DNA of 64,000 nucleotides from Flectonema sp. DT1601 (GCA_964019425.1 OZ025786.1:682001-746000); one strand, 5' to 3'; counted from the stretch's first letter, positions 49,009 to 58,888 are shown. Notes: a model not told the origin generated them from the sequence alone. Numbers and translations are program-made.

Positions 49009-51636
49009 CTAAACTGCGATTCCTCTTCCTTTCGACCTCTTCCTGCTGAACGATTGAGACAACAAGTCATCACCAGTTGGGGATACCCCACCTGAGGATG
49101 AGAAGTTTCGGGAACGACGATTGATCCTCACAGAACCCTTACTGCGAGGAAGTGAATTAGGTGACGATCTGTCGACATCACCTTTTTGACTGTTAACAAG
49201 ATCACTGTCACCTCTAAGTAATGCAATAGAAAGATCACTTCCACCAGGACCATTCTGACGTCTAGTAGGACGTGTGATTGGAGCACTATTTGCAGACACC
49301 GCACGACCTAAATATTTTTCTGGATCTTTTTCAACTGTTCCTCTATCGACACCCTTATCAGTACCATGTTTAGTAACAATACTATGAATAGTATCCGAAG
49401 CAATCCTTTCTCCGTCAGGGAGTTCTAGTAATTCATCGTATGCAAGTTTTGCTTTTACCGGATCGCCAGTTGCAAGACAGCCCTCGAACTTTATTCGAGC
49501 GAGTTTTATCAATTCAGCGTCAGACCTGTCGATTCTGATTGAAGAGTGACCTCTTCGGAGTGTATTGTGAGAATTTGAAAGAACTTCATCATTGATTCGA
49601 TGAAACTGAACGTTACTTTCATTCAGAGGAAAGTCAATTGAGTCTGGGTGATCGGAGGATGAACTCCCCTTTTCAGTCATTTGGACGTTCGTAAATGATT
49701 CATCGTCGGCTGTTTTCCATTCTAATTCTTGGAGTTCTGTTCTTCTTCCTTTTGAGAATATATAAATCTCGGCTATAATATCCAATATTGTTTTTAAAAT
49801 TAGGAATGCAGCTGCAGCTAGAAGGAGTGGAGGAGCCCAATTAAAACCCCAATGGCTTCTGTCTTCGGAATAAAATCCAATTGCCATACAAAGCAATGCA
49901 GTTCCTTGTAGACCTAGTCTTATGGGATCCATAACATTATCACGTGTTCTTGAATGAGGTTTGATTCGCATATCTGCAGCTACCGCAATAAAATTAACCA
50001 AAGCCATGATAAGTCTCGCTGATCCACATTGCTTCATAGATTTAGTATTTACCACCGAAGCAGCTGCGATACAAGCCATTAAAATAAAATCAGCAATAAC
50101 AAAATAAGACCACTCTTGTTTGTAAGTTTTAATCATAGTTCTGTATCTATGTACCCAATGTTGTTTTTTAATTAAAGAAACCCACTCTCCTGGTCCAATT
50201 AAGAAGTTTCTGAAACCCGTAGGAAGAGGATCCTCCAAGCGGAATCGACCTTTTCCTCTAATCTGACCTCTTCGAATCCGAAAAGCAACCCATGTAGGGA
50301 TAGCTAACAGGATTAAAGCAGTAGGAATTCCCAAAATTCGGAGTAATTTATTCTTCGGAGAAATAACCATTTTAAAAGCACCCTGAATAGTTCCTTGGTA
50401 CAAGAATAAAAAGACGTATAAAGGTACGCTGGGGAACTTTGTTATGGCTTGAGGATCTATTTGGTCTGGACTGGATTTGAGAACTTTTGAAATCGGAACA
50501 ATCGCATTCTTAACAACCAAACAAGCAGCTTGGCATATCAAAAAGACCATAAAGACTATCAGCATATTTCCAACAACTACACCAGCAGCATCAGAGTTCA
50601 AAACAGTTATCTGTGTTGGATTTAGTGGCCAAGGGAGTTTCTTTTCCTTCTCATCACAAGATCCATCAAGCAGCAGTACCAATACTGGTGCTGCTGGTCC
50701 AGCAATCAGTCCAACAACACCAGCAGTGGTTGCTATCGTCTTCGCCTGTTCCTCCGAGAACAAGAAGTCTTCATTTAAAATAATTGGTGCAGTAGTATTT
50801 AATGTCACAGCTATTGATGAAGTGCTATTGTTCGTTGGAACCGGCGTTGAATTCGCTGATGGAGCATTCGTCCCACCCGCAGGAGCATTCGTCCCGCCCG
50901 CTGGAGCATTTGTCCCACCTGCAGGAGCATTTGTCCCACCTGCAGGAGCATTTGTCCCACCTGCAGGAGCATTTGTCCCACCTGCAGGAGCATTTGTCCC
51001 ACCTGCAGGAGCATTTGTCCCACCTGCAGGAGCATTCGTCCCACCCGCCGGAGACGAAGTCGAAGAGCTACTTGGCTGAATAGTTGGAGACGAAGTTGGA
51101 ACAGCAGTCGGCACGTTTGTCGGGACATTAGTCGGCGTTGCTGTTGGTACCGCAGTAGGTACCGCAGTAGGAACTGCTGTAGGCACAGCGGTAGGCACAG
51201 CGGTAGGAACTGCTGTAGGCACCGCCGTGGGGATAAGAGTCGGTACAGCAGTAGGAACTAAAGTTGGTACCGCAGTCGGAGTATCTGTCGGTATCAGTGT
51301 CGGTACCAACGTAGTCGGAAAACATTCTGCCGTACAACAAACACAAGTCACACCAGCCTTCTTACAGGTCTCAACAGTGGGTGCATTGAACGTGTTGTAG
51401 TATAGTTTTGCGTTATTATTAGTGTTTACGTAACACCCTAGTGGCCAATTTACAGCAAATTCAGGTAAGAAACTACTTCTAAAAGTCGCAGACGTTGCAA
51501 GTGCTCCTGTCACGCAATCAGATTCCGCGACGTTATAAAATCCAGCAATGGTGCAATTATCCAAACTAGTAACCGCGTGGTACTCACATACTGCGCTCAC
51601 CATTGTTATTGGTAGTAGTTGTATGAGGACTCTCAT
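49009..51636 (-). CDS. Surface protein: Cys-rich head, PT and GGTNAPA repeats, multi-pass membrane domain
   Basis: An 875-residue product. Residues 1-16 look like a signal peptide. A Cys-rich ectodomain (nine Cys within residues 17-105) follows, then a Pro-Thr stalk (about 107-190, PTAVP units) and nine exact GGTNAPA units (198-260). These stalks are expected to be O-glycosylated. Next come several membrane segments between about 295 and 650 (for example VVVGNMLIVFMVFLICQAACLVV and LLLAAAAFLILKTILDIIAEIYIF). A cytosolic tail of about 220 residues is rich in Ser/Arg and ends in RKRSKGRGIAV. The plan, a repeat stalk in front of a polytopic domain with a long phosphorylatable tail, suggests a surface receptor, sensor or channel. 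I do not recognise the membrane domain. No introns. Confidence 0.85.
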   Translation of the reverse strand: MRVLIQLLPITMVSAVCEYHAVTSLDNCTIAGFYNVAESDCVTGALATSATFRSSFLPEFAVNWPLGCYVNTNNNAKLYYNTFNAPTVETCKKAGVTCVCCTAECFPTTLVPTLIPTDTPTAVPTLVPTAVPTLIPTAVPTAVPTAVPTAVPTAVPTAVPTAVPTATPTNVPTNVPTAVPTSSPTIQPSSSSTSSPAGGTNAPAGGTNAPAGGTNAPAGGTNAPAGGTNAPAGGTNAPAGGTNAPAGGTNAPAGGTNAPSANSTPVPTNNSTSSIAVTLNTTAPIILNEDFLFSEEQAKTIATTAGVVGLIAGPAAPVLVLLLDGSCDEKEKKLPWPLNPTQITVLNSDAAGVVVGNMLIVFMVFLICQAACLVVKNAIVPISKVLKSSPDQIDPQAITKFPSVPLYVFLFLYQGTIQGAFKMVISPKNKLLRILGIPTALILLAIPTWVAFRIRRGQIRGKGRFRLEDPLPTGFRNFLIGPGEWVSLIKKQHWVHRYRTMIKTYKQEWSYFVIADFILMACIAAASVVNTKSMKQCGSARLIMALVNFIAVAADMRIKPHSRTRDNVMDPIRLGLQGTALLCMAIGFYSEDRSHWGFNWAPPLLLAAAAFLILKTILDIIAEIYIFSKGRRTELQELEWKTADDESFTNVQMTEKGSSSSDHPDSIDFPLNESNVQFHRINDEVLSNSHNTLRRGHSSIRIDRSDAELIKLARIKFEGCLATGDPVKAKLAYDELLELPDGERIASDTIHSIVTKHGTDKGVDRGTVEKDPEKYLGRAVSANSAPITRPTRRQNGPGGSDLSIALLRGDSDLVNSQKGDVDRSSPNSLPRSKGSVRINRRSRNFSSSGGVSPTGDDLLSQSFSRKRSKGRGIAV
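50861..51049 (-). repeat. 21-bp minisatellite, nine units (GGTNAPA)
   Basis: Nine consecutive 21-base units, 189 bases. Central units are identical in DNA while outer ones carry synonymous changes such as CCACCCGC against CCACCTGC. This marks recent homogenisation. It is open in more than one frame on both strands, which creates spurious long plus-strand frames. Confidence 0.95.
51067..51318 (-). repeat. Pro-Thr (PTAVP/PTLIP) coding repeat
   Basis: A degenerate 12-bp coding repeat that gives the Pro-Thr stalk. Codon use varies (GTAGGAACT, GTAGGCACA, GTCGGTACA on the plus strand), so it is older than the neighbouring 21-bp array. Confidence 0.8.
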
Positions 51637-52261
51637 TTTATTTTGTATTTTTTTTACACACGTTCTATTAATTCAACCTTCACTGGCTGAGCATAGGACG
51701 TAGTGCCTAACTGATTGAAAGAGTGAATGGTAATTTGATAAAGAAATAACATAAAAAAAAAAAACAATCAGACTTCTACTACTTTGTCCATCTCCTACTG
51801 CTGTTTCGAAAGTAACAATATCACTCGTTTATTAACCATAATGAACAAATCCACCGAGCCAGGAGCATTGAAGAGCTTCGGAGGCGTCAGGCCTACGCAC
51901 AAAATACAACACGAATTGGGATCACTCTGGTGTTCACCAGGAAACTCTTTTTGAGGTGTTGGTGATATGTATAACAAAATTAATTGTGAAGTAAGAAGAA
52001 ATAGTAATTGCTACAAAAGTCAGATTAATTTATCTGTTTTTGTTTATTACACAAACCAGTTTGACAAGCAGAAGATTTCTTTTGGTAACTGTAATGCAAG
52101 CAAGTTAACTCACAGCCAAATCTCGTTACAACTTTTTTTTTCCTCATTTTCCTTTCTTTGTCTGAATCGAAAAAAAAAAAAAAAAAAAAGAGAATTATCA
52201 CTGGGAATTTTCATAAAAAAAAGTGTTTTTAAAAACAACCTTGAACTACATTTTTAGATAT
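51637..52261. other. Intergenic, about 625 bp
   Basis: AT-rich, with A-runs near 51752 and 52170-52188. The interval 51835-51960 is noticeably less AT-rich and run-free; a 60-codon minus-strand frame there (51795-51977) is not convincing, and a small RNA is possible but unrecognised. Confidence 0.45.
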
Positions 52262-52855
52262 TTATGCACTAAGAGTACCCTTTGTGGATGGTACACCAGC
52301 AGAACTGTCTCTAGTGAGTGCCGTTCGGAGAGCAACAGCTGTTGCTTTGAATGCAGACTCTGCTCTGTGATGATCATTAAATCCTTTTAGAGTATCAACG
52401 TGTAGAGTAATACGAGCTTCTCCAGCGAATGATTCAAGAAAGTGAGGAACCATCTCACAGCTAAGTGTCCCAAGCATTTCTCTCTTCAACCCAAGATCTA
52501 TTGAAGCATGAGGACGACCAGAAATATCTACAACAGCTCTACTAAGAGCTTCATCTAAAGGACAGTACGCGTGACCGTATCTTTGAATTCCGATTGGTTC
52601 TCCGACAGCCATTTTAAAAGCCTGACCAAGAGCTAGTCCACAATCTTCAGTTGTGTGGTGATCATCGATATGGAGATCACCTTTACATTTAATTCTTAAA
52701 TCCATTCTGCTGTGTTTTGTTAATGCTTGAAGCATGTGATCTAAGAATCCAATACCAGTGTCTACATCAGATACTCCTGTTCCGTCGATATCTAGTTCTA
52801 CGAGAATCGAAGTCTCTTTTGTACTTCTCTCGATTTTTCCTACTCTCTCAGACAT
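52262..52855 (-). CDS. HIS3: Imidazoleglycerol-phosphate dehydratase (histidine biosynthesis)
   Basis: A 197-residue, full-length IGPD from ATG 52855 ([14 protein letters not shown]). Another in-frame ATG 17 codons upstream would only add an ordinary extension. The enzyme dehydrates imidazole-glycerol phosphate to imidazole-acetol phosphate, using two manganese ions. Both duplicated metal motifs are present: DHHTTED and [29 protein letters not shown] and [18 protein letters not shown] are also intact. It is a monofunctional enzyme, as in fungi and plants (yeast HIS3), not fused to the phosphatase as in enterobacterial HisB. There is no clear plastid or mitochondrial presequence, so it is probably cytosolic. 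Presence implies that the organism makes its own histidine, unlike animals. No introns. Confidence 0.95.
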   Translation of the reverse strand: MSERVGKIERSTKETSILVELDIDGTGVSDVDTGIGFLDHMLQALTKHSRMDLRIKCKGDLHIDDHHTTEDCGLALGQAFKMAVGEPIGIQRYGHAYCPLDEALSRAVVDISGRPHASIDLGLKREMLGTLSCEMVPHFLESFAGEARITLHVDTLKGFNDHHRAESAFKATAVALRTALTRDSSAGVPSTKGTLSA

Positions 52856-53609
52856 TTCTATTAAGCGCTTATTGTGTAAAAAAGACTTGTGTGAATAACA
52901 TTCCACTATTTTAATAACTACAAAACTACAAAACAGATTTTTTTTTTTTTTTTTTTTTTCATTTCTTTTTTTTTAGTAACCTTCGCAAGACAACAATAGT
53001 GTGTTGTTACCGAAATAGAACAGAAATACACAAACAACAAGATTAAGAAGTGGCTGCCTTTAATTTTTTTTTTTTTTTTTTTTTTTTTGGAAGCAAGCAC
53101 CAGGGGCTAGACAGAAAAGGAATATCTTTCTTTCCTACTTAACTCAATAGCATTAATGACTTAACAATAAAGATCATATTTTTTTTTTTTTTTTTTTGAT
53201 CATTGTTGAATGTAAAAAAGTTACTGATAAGGACAAGAATATGAGAATGAAAAATATCGAAGACGGCGCAAATAGATTCTTTTTTTTTTGTACCTACAAA
53301 CCCATTGTTCGGTAGAAAGAGAATTGTGGCAGCGTAACTAACCTATTCCTTTATTAGGATTTTGTACCGGTTGCGCACAAACAAAAATAAAAGTGTGAGT
53401 AAGTAAAAAAGTGAAGTTTGCCGATTCTTTTTTTTAAGTGGTGACTTGTCCCCACTAACTCACTCTCACTCCTTTAGAAAACAAACTTTAAATTTAATAG
53501 GAGACCAATTCACAAAAATTGTGAATTGGTCTCCTATTCACAATCTTTGTAAATACTCTCTCACTCTTTTAAGACAATAATTCGTACTACTCGACAGTTG
53601 TTATAAATT
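52856..53609. other. Intergenic, 754 bp, with homopolymers and a perfect hairpin
   Basis: T-runs near 52939, 53067-53088 and 53180-53197. It includes the 20-bp inverted repeat listed separately. No reading frame of interest. Confidence 0.6.
53496..53538. other. Perfect 20-bp inverted repeat with 3-nt loop
   Basis: Arm 53496-53515 (AATAGGAGACCAATTCACAA) is exactly complementary to 53519-53538 with AAA between. It lies about 70 bases downstream of the stop of the unknown 185-residue minus-strand gene, so in its likely 3' UTR. The following ATTCACAAT (53536-53544) can also pair with ATTGTGAAT (53518-53526), giving an alternative smaller hairpin. No flanking target-site duplication or transposon ends are obvious. 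Confidence 0.85.
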
Positions 53610-54167
53610 TTATTTTCCCTTTTTAGCTTTTATTTCTTCAATTTCAGTTTCAAACATCCGATGAACCGTAAGTTTTGGAGTTGGTGAATGTCTCAAATCA
53701 ACAATAATTCCATCCTGAGAAGGACACATAATCAAACAAGCAAACAAATATGTATCAGGACGAGGGGTTGATTTCAGAGGCTCAAGTCGAAGATGGAGTA
53801 TTGGTAACATAGGAGTTATGAATTCTTCATAAGAAGGAGAGATGTTAACGATTGCTTTACTTACAAGTGGCCAAGACTTGTTGATGTGCCCGTCTTTCCA
53901 AATTGCTTCCAAGATTGGTCTATCGTAATGTATTATCTTCTTTGCGATATGGCAAACCTCACCAGTACAGAACATCGTGACTGTTATTTCTTTACCGCTT
54001 GCGGTTAGATTGTAGCGTACGAGACATCCTGGTCTCGCTGTTTGATAAAGTATGGTTTTTTCTTCAAGAACTCGATTTATTTTCTTATTATTCGCGACTT
54101 CTCGTTCCGGGATTTTTATAATTTCTCCCGTCTCCATGCTGTCGTCTACAAATCTGTCTTGTTTCAT
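53610..54167 (-). CDS. Conserved-looking 185-residue protein of unknown function
   Basis: ATG at 54167 (MKQDRFVDDSMETGEIIKIP) is the only good start. The product has no signal peptide or membrane segment. A beta-rich central part (KTILYQTARPGCLVRYNLTA, EITVTMFCTGEVCHIAKK) and a Pro-containing segment (ITPMLPILHLRLEPLKSTPRP) precede a basic C-terminus (EIKAKKGK). Composition is that of a folded globular protein. I do not recognise the family and cannot propose a function. No introns. The 3' side carries the perfect hairpin noted separately. Confidence 0.78.
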   Translation of the reverse strand: MKQDRFVDDSMETGEIIKIPEREVANNKKINRVLEEKTILYQTARPGCLVRYNLTASGKEITVTMFCTGEVCHIAKKIIHYDRPILEAIWKDGHINKSWPLVSKAIVNISPSYEEFITPMLPILHLRLEPLKSTPRPDTYLFACLIMCPSQDGIIVDLRHSPTPKLTVHRMFETEIEEIKAKKGK

Positions 54168-54767
54168 TTTGTTTTTTTTGTTTTTTTTCTTGTACCTAGA
54201 AAATCGTAGAATATGGTAATGTCCAAGCGTGATTCAACTTCATAAAAATTTAATTTGGAGATCCTTTGCAAATAAAAACATTGTTTGTTCTCAATGAGAT
54301 TGTGTCTTTGATTTGTTGTTGATACAACAAAACAAAAAAAAAGGGAAGAAAGAAAAAAAATAGATCCCCCACGGCAAATAGTATTACTGCCGTGTAATTA
54401 ATTCCTCCTAGGTGGAAAAAAAATAAGAGGAAAAAAAAAACAAGGCAAGCTTGAAAAAGCAGCCCACACGAAACATAACGAAAAAGTTTTTGCCGCGGTA
54501 AAAAAAAAGGGGAAAAGAAATTGTAAAATGAGTCCTAAGCACTTAGAAAAATACCAACACTCATCTGAAGTATAACTTTCTCGTTGAATGATTTCGCAGA
54601 AGTTCACCTTTTACCCTTAAATATTCCTTTTCGGGTAATCATTCAAATTCCCAGACCACACCACTCGTCATCTCAGAGTATTTACGCAACTAAAAGCAAC
54701 AACTTGTGTCCGTAATTGTAAAACTATGAAATCAGCTCTCTCTGCGAAACCACATCAAAAGATATAA
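54168..54767. other. Intergenic, 600 bp
   Basis: AT-rich with short A-runs near 54350, 54417 and 54506. A 69-codon frame (54398-54607) is low-complexity. No gene seen. Confidence 0.5.
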
Positions 54768-56864
54768 TTATAAATTATTACGAGCTTTGAGTGCCCGCAA
54801 CCGCATGTTTGTCGTTGATTTCCGATACAAGGCGTTCATTTTAAGATTTGTTATAGCCACATTTGATTTAAGGCGACCGTAATAATATCCCAAGATTCCG
54901 AAATCTGTTCCACGAAGAAGGTGTTCGATGGCTTTTCTTCGTTTATCGTCTTCCTGGTTTAGAAAGTTGAGAGATTGCTCAACAGACTTTCGAATAGTTG
55001 ATACGGAATTTGGAAACTTCTCTTCAGCTTCTAAAAAGGAACTTCTATAAAGAACTAAACAAGCTGAGTGTTCAGCAGCTAAAACTGTCTCACGTCGTTG
55101 ATGAACATGTAAAAGAGCAAGTTCCCCAACACTGTCTCCACTACAAAGAACTTGTGGAGGACCCTCATCGTGTTGGTTAACAATAACGCTACCGCTTGAG
55201 ATGAAATACATGCTGTCACACCAGTCTCCACGAGCATATACTTCTTCACTCTTATAGAATAATCGAATCTCTAACCTATCCATCAGGAAATGTAAGAAAG
55301 AAACGTCTTTTACAACACAAGACAGTAGTGGTACTTTACATAGGGCGACTTCACCAACAAAGTGATCAACGCGGACTTGTAATTCCAAAGGGAGATCAGA
55401 TAAAACTTCAGAAACAGCTCCGTGTAAACGACTTGATTGATGCTCAAAATAATTATAATGTTTTGCTTCTAAGTATACTTGACGTGGGAAACCTTTGTAT
55501 CTCAATGCATCTCGTATACAATCGAGATTGTCGTTAAGTCTTCCCTGAGCAGATCCTGCATGACTTCGTATTTGGGTTCCAATAGTGGCTATAATTGTGG
55601 CATACATACAGACACCAAGACATGCAACAATTTGTTCAAAAATAGTTTGTTTGTCCGTATGAGGTACGGGAGATCCACGACTCATGCCAGCCATTGCTTT
55701 TATCGCGTAGTCACATCCCAGAGTGAATTTGTGAAATACAGTCGTGTCCGCTTCGAAAAAATGAATCAGACTACTATTCCAAGCCAGGGTTGCCTCTTTA
55801 CCTTCATGAAGATTAAGCGCACACCAAGCTGCTGCAACAAAACAAGTGACGTATGCGAATAAAAAAATACTTCTCCCAACTCGTTCGACGAAACTTGATC
55901 CAGTTAGTGTCATCGTTCTCACAAACTTGTCAGTGGTATATATCGAGAGAAGGATACGATTTAAACGAGCGTATGAATTGTAATTCAGAAAAGGTAACCA
56001 ATAAATAGGAAGCAATGCAATAATATTGTACACAAAATGTCTCGAGAAATACCGTTCACGAATAACTTCTCTACAAACTGTCGTTAATCCTTGCAGCTTT
56101 GCTGGACGATAGAAATCAACGAGGAAAAGTTCACTAATTAAAATAATATCGGTAACAGAATCTGTTAACAACCAAGACAACGAACCTTCAACCTGCAAGC
56201 TGACCCTGACAAGAGTTGTTATTGTAGCATAGCAATATGTAGTTAGAAGAAAGGGTTGCCAATATTTATCAAACCTCTCAAAGAAACCAATAAACTTATC
56301 ATCTTTTAACTGTTGTTCCGTCGCATACAAAACGCTATTGTGAATTTCTTTTACATTAATACTGCTTTCAGTGCTTTGAGTGGATTGTCTACCTGTTGTA
56401 TACCTCTGAGAAACTTGTGATAGTGTTGGACTAAATAGGGTTATTTCTTCGTTATCGAACACAGAAAAGTTTCGAGGACTTAGTAACAACGGTTCAGGTT
56501 TAGATAGTTTTCGTTTACGAGGAGAGTCATTTAGTGGTTTACTACTATCACTCATAGTCGCAAGACGATTTCCGTTATTACTCAGTCGTTCCAATGAACT
56601 TCTTCTTGGAGACGCAAGAGTTGTTTCCAACACATCTTTGAGTAAAAAAATCTCAGCAAGCCCTCCCTTTACATCATTATCCCTCGCTAAGAGGTCAATT
56701 ATTTTTCCAATCCTTTTCATTATATTATCATAATCGTCATCTTGGAGTCCTTCGATATTAACAGCGTCGGGTAAACACAGTTGTGGTAATATTTGGACTG
56801 CAGAAGTTCCTTCAGTGAGACAAAATTTTACATTGTTCACTTCTTTGCTCTCATCCTCTTCCAT
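54768..56864 (-). CDS. Cyclic-nucleotide-binding six-helix channel (CNG/HCN-like) with an atypical pore
   Basis: A 698-residue product. After a polar N-terminus (1-190), six hydrophobic segments lie at about 203-224, 236-252, 277-293, 299-318 (S4-like, with R300, R303, K313 and R316), 333-351 and 408-430. A pore loop at about 383-402 reads AIKAMAGMSRGSPVP where K-selective or CNG channels have TTxGYGD or a similar sequence, so ion selectivity is unclear. A C-linker follows (RDALRYKGFPRQVYLEAKHY, HGAVSEVLSDLPLELQVRVD), then a cNMP-binding fold (545-615) with the phosphate-binding cassette VGELALL plus R590/R591. It is a plasma- or ciliary-membrane channel gated or modulated by cAMP or cGMP. 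No introns. Confidence 0.87.
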   Translation of the reverse strand: MEEDESKEVNNVKFCLTEGTSAVQILPQLCLPDAVNIEGLQDDDYDNIMKRIGKIIDLLARDNDVKGGLAEIFLLKDVLETTLASPRRSSLERLSNNGNRLATMSDSSKPLNDSPRKRKLSKPEPLLLSPRNFSVFDNEEITLFSPTLSQVSQRYTTGRQSTQSTESSINVKEIHNSVLYATEQQLKDDKFIGFFERFDKYWQPFLLTTYCYATITTLVRVSLQVEGSLSWLLTDSVTDIILISELFLVDFYRPAKLQGLTTVCREVIRERYFSRHFVYNIIALLPIYWLPFLNYNSYARLNRILLSIYTTDKFVRTMTLTGSSFVERVGRSIFLFAYVTCFVAAAWCALNLHEGKEATLAWNSSLIHFFEADTTVFHKFTLGCDYAIKAMAGMSRGSPVPHTDKQTIFEQIVACLGVCMYATIIATIGTQIRSHAGSAQGRLNDNLDCIRDALRYKGFPRQVYLEAKHYNYFEHQSSRLHGAVSEVLSDLPLELQVRVDHFVGEVALCKVPLLSCVVKDVSFLHFLMDRLEIRLFYKSEEVYARGDWCDSMYFISSGSVIVNQHDEGPPQVLCSGDSVGELALLHVHQRRETVLAAEHSACLVLYRSSFLEAEEKFPNSVSTIRKSVEQSLNFLNQEDDKRRKAIEHLLRGTDFGILGYYYGRLKSNVAITNLKMNALYRKSTTNMRLRALKARNNL

Positions 56865-56982
56865 ACTTGTACGGCTTTTGATGTTACTACATTCTGAAGA
56901 GAAAATATATTAACGAGAGATAATGAACACAATAAAACAGTCGATCGTAGGCATTTAGTTTTGCATACTACGTTGAAATTGA

Positions 56983-57708
56983 TCATTTGGTTTGAAATAT
57001 CCCTTTCCAGTTTAAAGCAATACAATAATGAGATTCAAAAAGTATTTCATTCGAAACACTGCTAGGTCTTTGTTTTAAAGACCGATACGGATTACGAGTA
57101 GCAGTCCAGAGATACCAATTAACTTCTTTATTGGAATCATCAGACTGCTTAGTGTCAAGTGAAGCAGCTATATTGTCAATAACCTCTTCGTCTGCATCAC
57201 ATTCAGTTGCAGAATAAGATGTTATAATTACAGGGGTTGTGTTGCTGGTTATTAGGAGTGACTTTACTGCTGGCTTCCAAGAATCGTATCCCCAAATGCC
57301 AGCATTGAAGCAAAAAACTGCTGTTGATTTGGGTCTCGGTATTTTAACATAATCTTCATAGGTCGATTTTATGAATACAAATTCACTCTTATCCTCTGCA
57401 TATGATATTTTCTGTAAATTGGATAGTTCGGTTGGAACGTGCGGTCCTATTAAAATCAGTTTCAGTTCGATTCCCGATGAGGACGTTTTTTCTGTCAGTG
57501 TCTTAAAGCATGTTCTCACAGCATCAGTTGTTTTTCCTTCTAATCCATCACAACCGACTAACTCGATTATTATGTTTTTATTTAAATTGATTCCAAGTTT
57601 TTGAAAACACCACAAAATTGTGTGGCTACGGCATTCTAGTAAACTGTGGTCAGGGTCCATTCCCTCATCCCATCCTCCCCATGAGTCGTCATCAATAATT
57701 ACTTCCAT
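56983..57708 (-). CDS. MSS51 C-terminal-domain-like protein
   Basis: A 241-residue product from ATG 57708. The pattern resembles the C-terminal domain of MSS51/zinc-finger MYND proteins: an acidic W-containing head (DDSWGGWDEGMDPDHSLLE), ILWCFQKLGI, IIIELVGCDGLEG, KLILIGPHVP, and the signature AVFCFNAGIWGYDSWKPAVK followed by PVIITSYSATECDADEEV. The fold is a Rossmann-like alpha/beta domain of unknown biochemical activity. The MYND zinc finger common upstream in this family is absent. The gene ends 118 bases from the start of the next minus-strand gene, the channel, which is the closest spacing in the window. No introns. Confidence 0.68.
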   Translation of the reverse strand: MEVIIDDDSWGGWDEGMDPDHSLLECRSHTILWCFQKLGINLNKNIIIELVGCDGLEGKTTDAVRTCFKTLTEKTSSSGIELKLILIGPHVPTELSNLQKISYAEDKSEFVFIKSTYEDYVKIPRPKSTAVFCFNAGIWGYDSWKPAVKSLLITSNTTPVIITSYSATECDADEEVIDNIAASLDTKQSDDSNKEVNWYLWTATRNPYRSLKQRPSSVSNEILFESHYCIALNWKGIFQTK

Positions 57709-58321
57709 CTGTGGCTTCGGCGTTCTAATGAACTGCGATCGTCAGCTACTACTTCCTGTATAGATGATAAATATAAAAATATTTTTTTAAACAAAAAAAA
57801 ATCCACTAAAATAGTGAATAGAAATTATAGAGAGAGAGAGAGAGTGTGTGTGTGAAGAAATGATGATTTCCCAGTACTGCTTGCATACGTACAAAAACTA
57901 CAACCCACGACATCTATCGGTTGATTAAAAAAAAAAAAAAAAAGCAATACTAAAAAAAAAAAACCAATTTCACAAAACAAAGAAAGGAAGAAAATACAAT
58001 AACGCTAGATTTGCATTATATAATTCATACATATGTGGTGTTGTAGAAAAGCTTTTTTTAAAAACTCAAAAAAAAATTAGTAGTTTTTTTCTGATACCTT
58101 TCAAGAATGAGGATTTCAGAAATGATATCCTATTAAGAATAACAACAAGTTGAATGCTAATTGTCGATTAAGACAAAAACTACTACTTAGTACATTTTAA
58201 ATTAAAATACAATACGAGAATACACAAACTACGGATGTTAAAGTCCGATTTCTCACAAAAGCATCATTTCTAAAATAAACTAAATAAACTTCATTAAATA
58301 AAAAAAAAAAAGAAATGTCAA
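57709..58321. other. Intergenic, about 610 bp
   Basis: A (GA)n-(GT)n microsatellite lies near 57829-57855. A-runs occur near 57790, 57929 and 57952. No gene seen. Confidence 0.5.
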
Positions 58322-58888
58322 CTACAATCTCTTATTAAGTGTAAATTTTGGTGACGAAGGATGATGACGAGGTCCAGTTCTTGGTTTTAAACTCAAAGGG
58401 TATTCCCCATTCCATTGACGAGGTGTCTGATCTGTTGATCTACTTGCAGAACTACTACCCACAAGAGATGAAAACGATGAATGAAACGTATTAAACGATG
58501 ACGATGAAGCGTGAAAAGACGTAGAACCAGAAGGATGAATCAAGATCTTATCACCAGAAAATGACACCGAAGCAGATTTCATTGAAGCAATTAGCTGCAT
58601 CAATTGTTCTCTATATACCAACGGTACTGATGGGGTTTTCATGTCTTCTTCTTTTAAGAAATCTAAATCACTCAAACTTTCAATTCCTAAATACTTCAGT
58701 CTTTTAAGTACTGCATTTGCTCCTTTACCAATTCTGTCGACCATCAGTTTCTGGAGTTGTTGCCATTCTGAATTCGCTCTCACAGAATCAATCGACTCTG
58801 TGAGCGGTAACATTCTAAGAGCCAATCCTTTCTCAAGTCGTGTCTCTGATACAAAAGATGTGCTAACAGCAGGGTTTACTCTGGTCAT
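58322..58888 (-). CDS. Small serine-rich protein with a helical centre
   Basis: A 188-residue product. Residues about 40-105 are helical (WQQLQKLMVDRIGKGANAVL, KRLKYLGIESLSDLDFLKEE), a pattern reminiscent of SAM-like or helix-hairpin-helix modules. The C-terminal 80 residues are Ser/Phe/His-rich and then basic (PRTGPRHHPSSPKFTLNKRL), probably disordered. No signal peptide or membrane helix. I do not recognise the family. Its codon use and position between two large genes support a real gene. No introns. Confidence 0.72.
   Translation of the reverse strand: MTRVNPAVSTSFVSETRLEKGLALRMLPLTESIDSVRANSEWQQLQKLMVDRIGKGANAVLKRLKYLGIESLSDLDFLKEEDMKTPSVPLVYREQLMQLIASMKSASVSFSGDKILIHPSGSTSFHASSSSFNTFHSSFSSLVGSSSASRSTDQTPRQWNGEYPLSLKPRTGPRHHPSSPKFTLNKRL

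Noticed and set aside
50477-51079. 200-codon plus-strand frame with FVPPAGA repeats
   Set aside because: Antisense reading of the GGTNAPA minisatellite.
51795-51977. 60-codon minus-strand frame in a less AT-rich patch
   Set aside because: No domain or good start. The patch was considered as SRP, RNase P or spliceosomal RNA, but no diagnostic motif was found.
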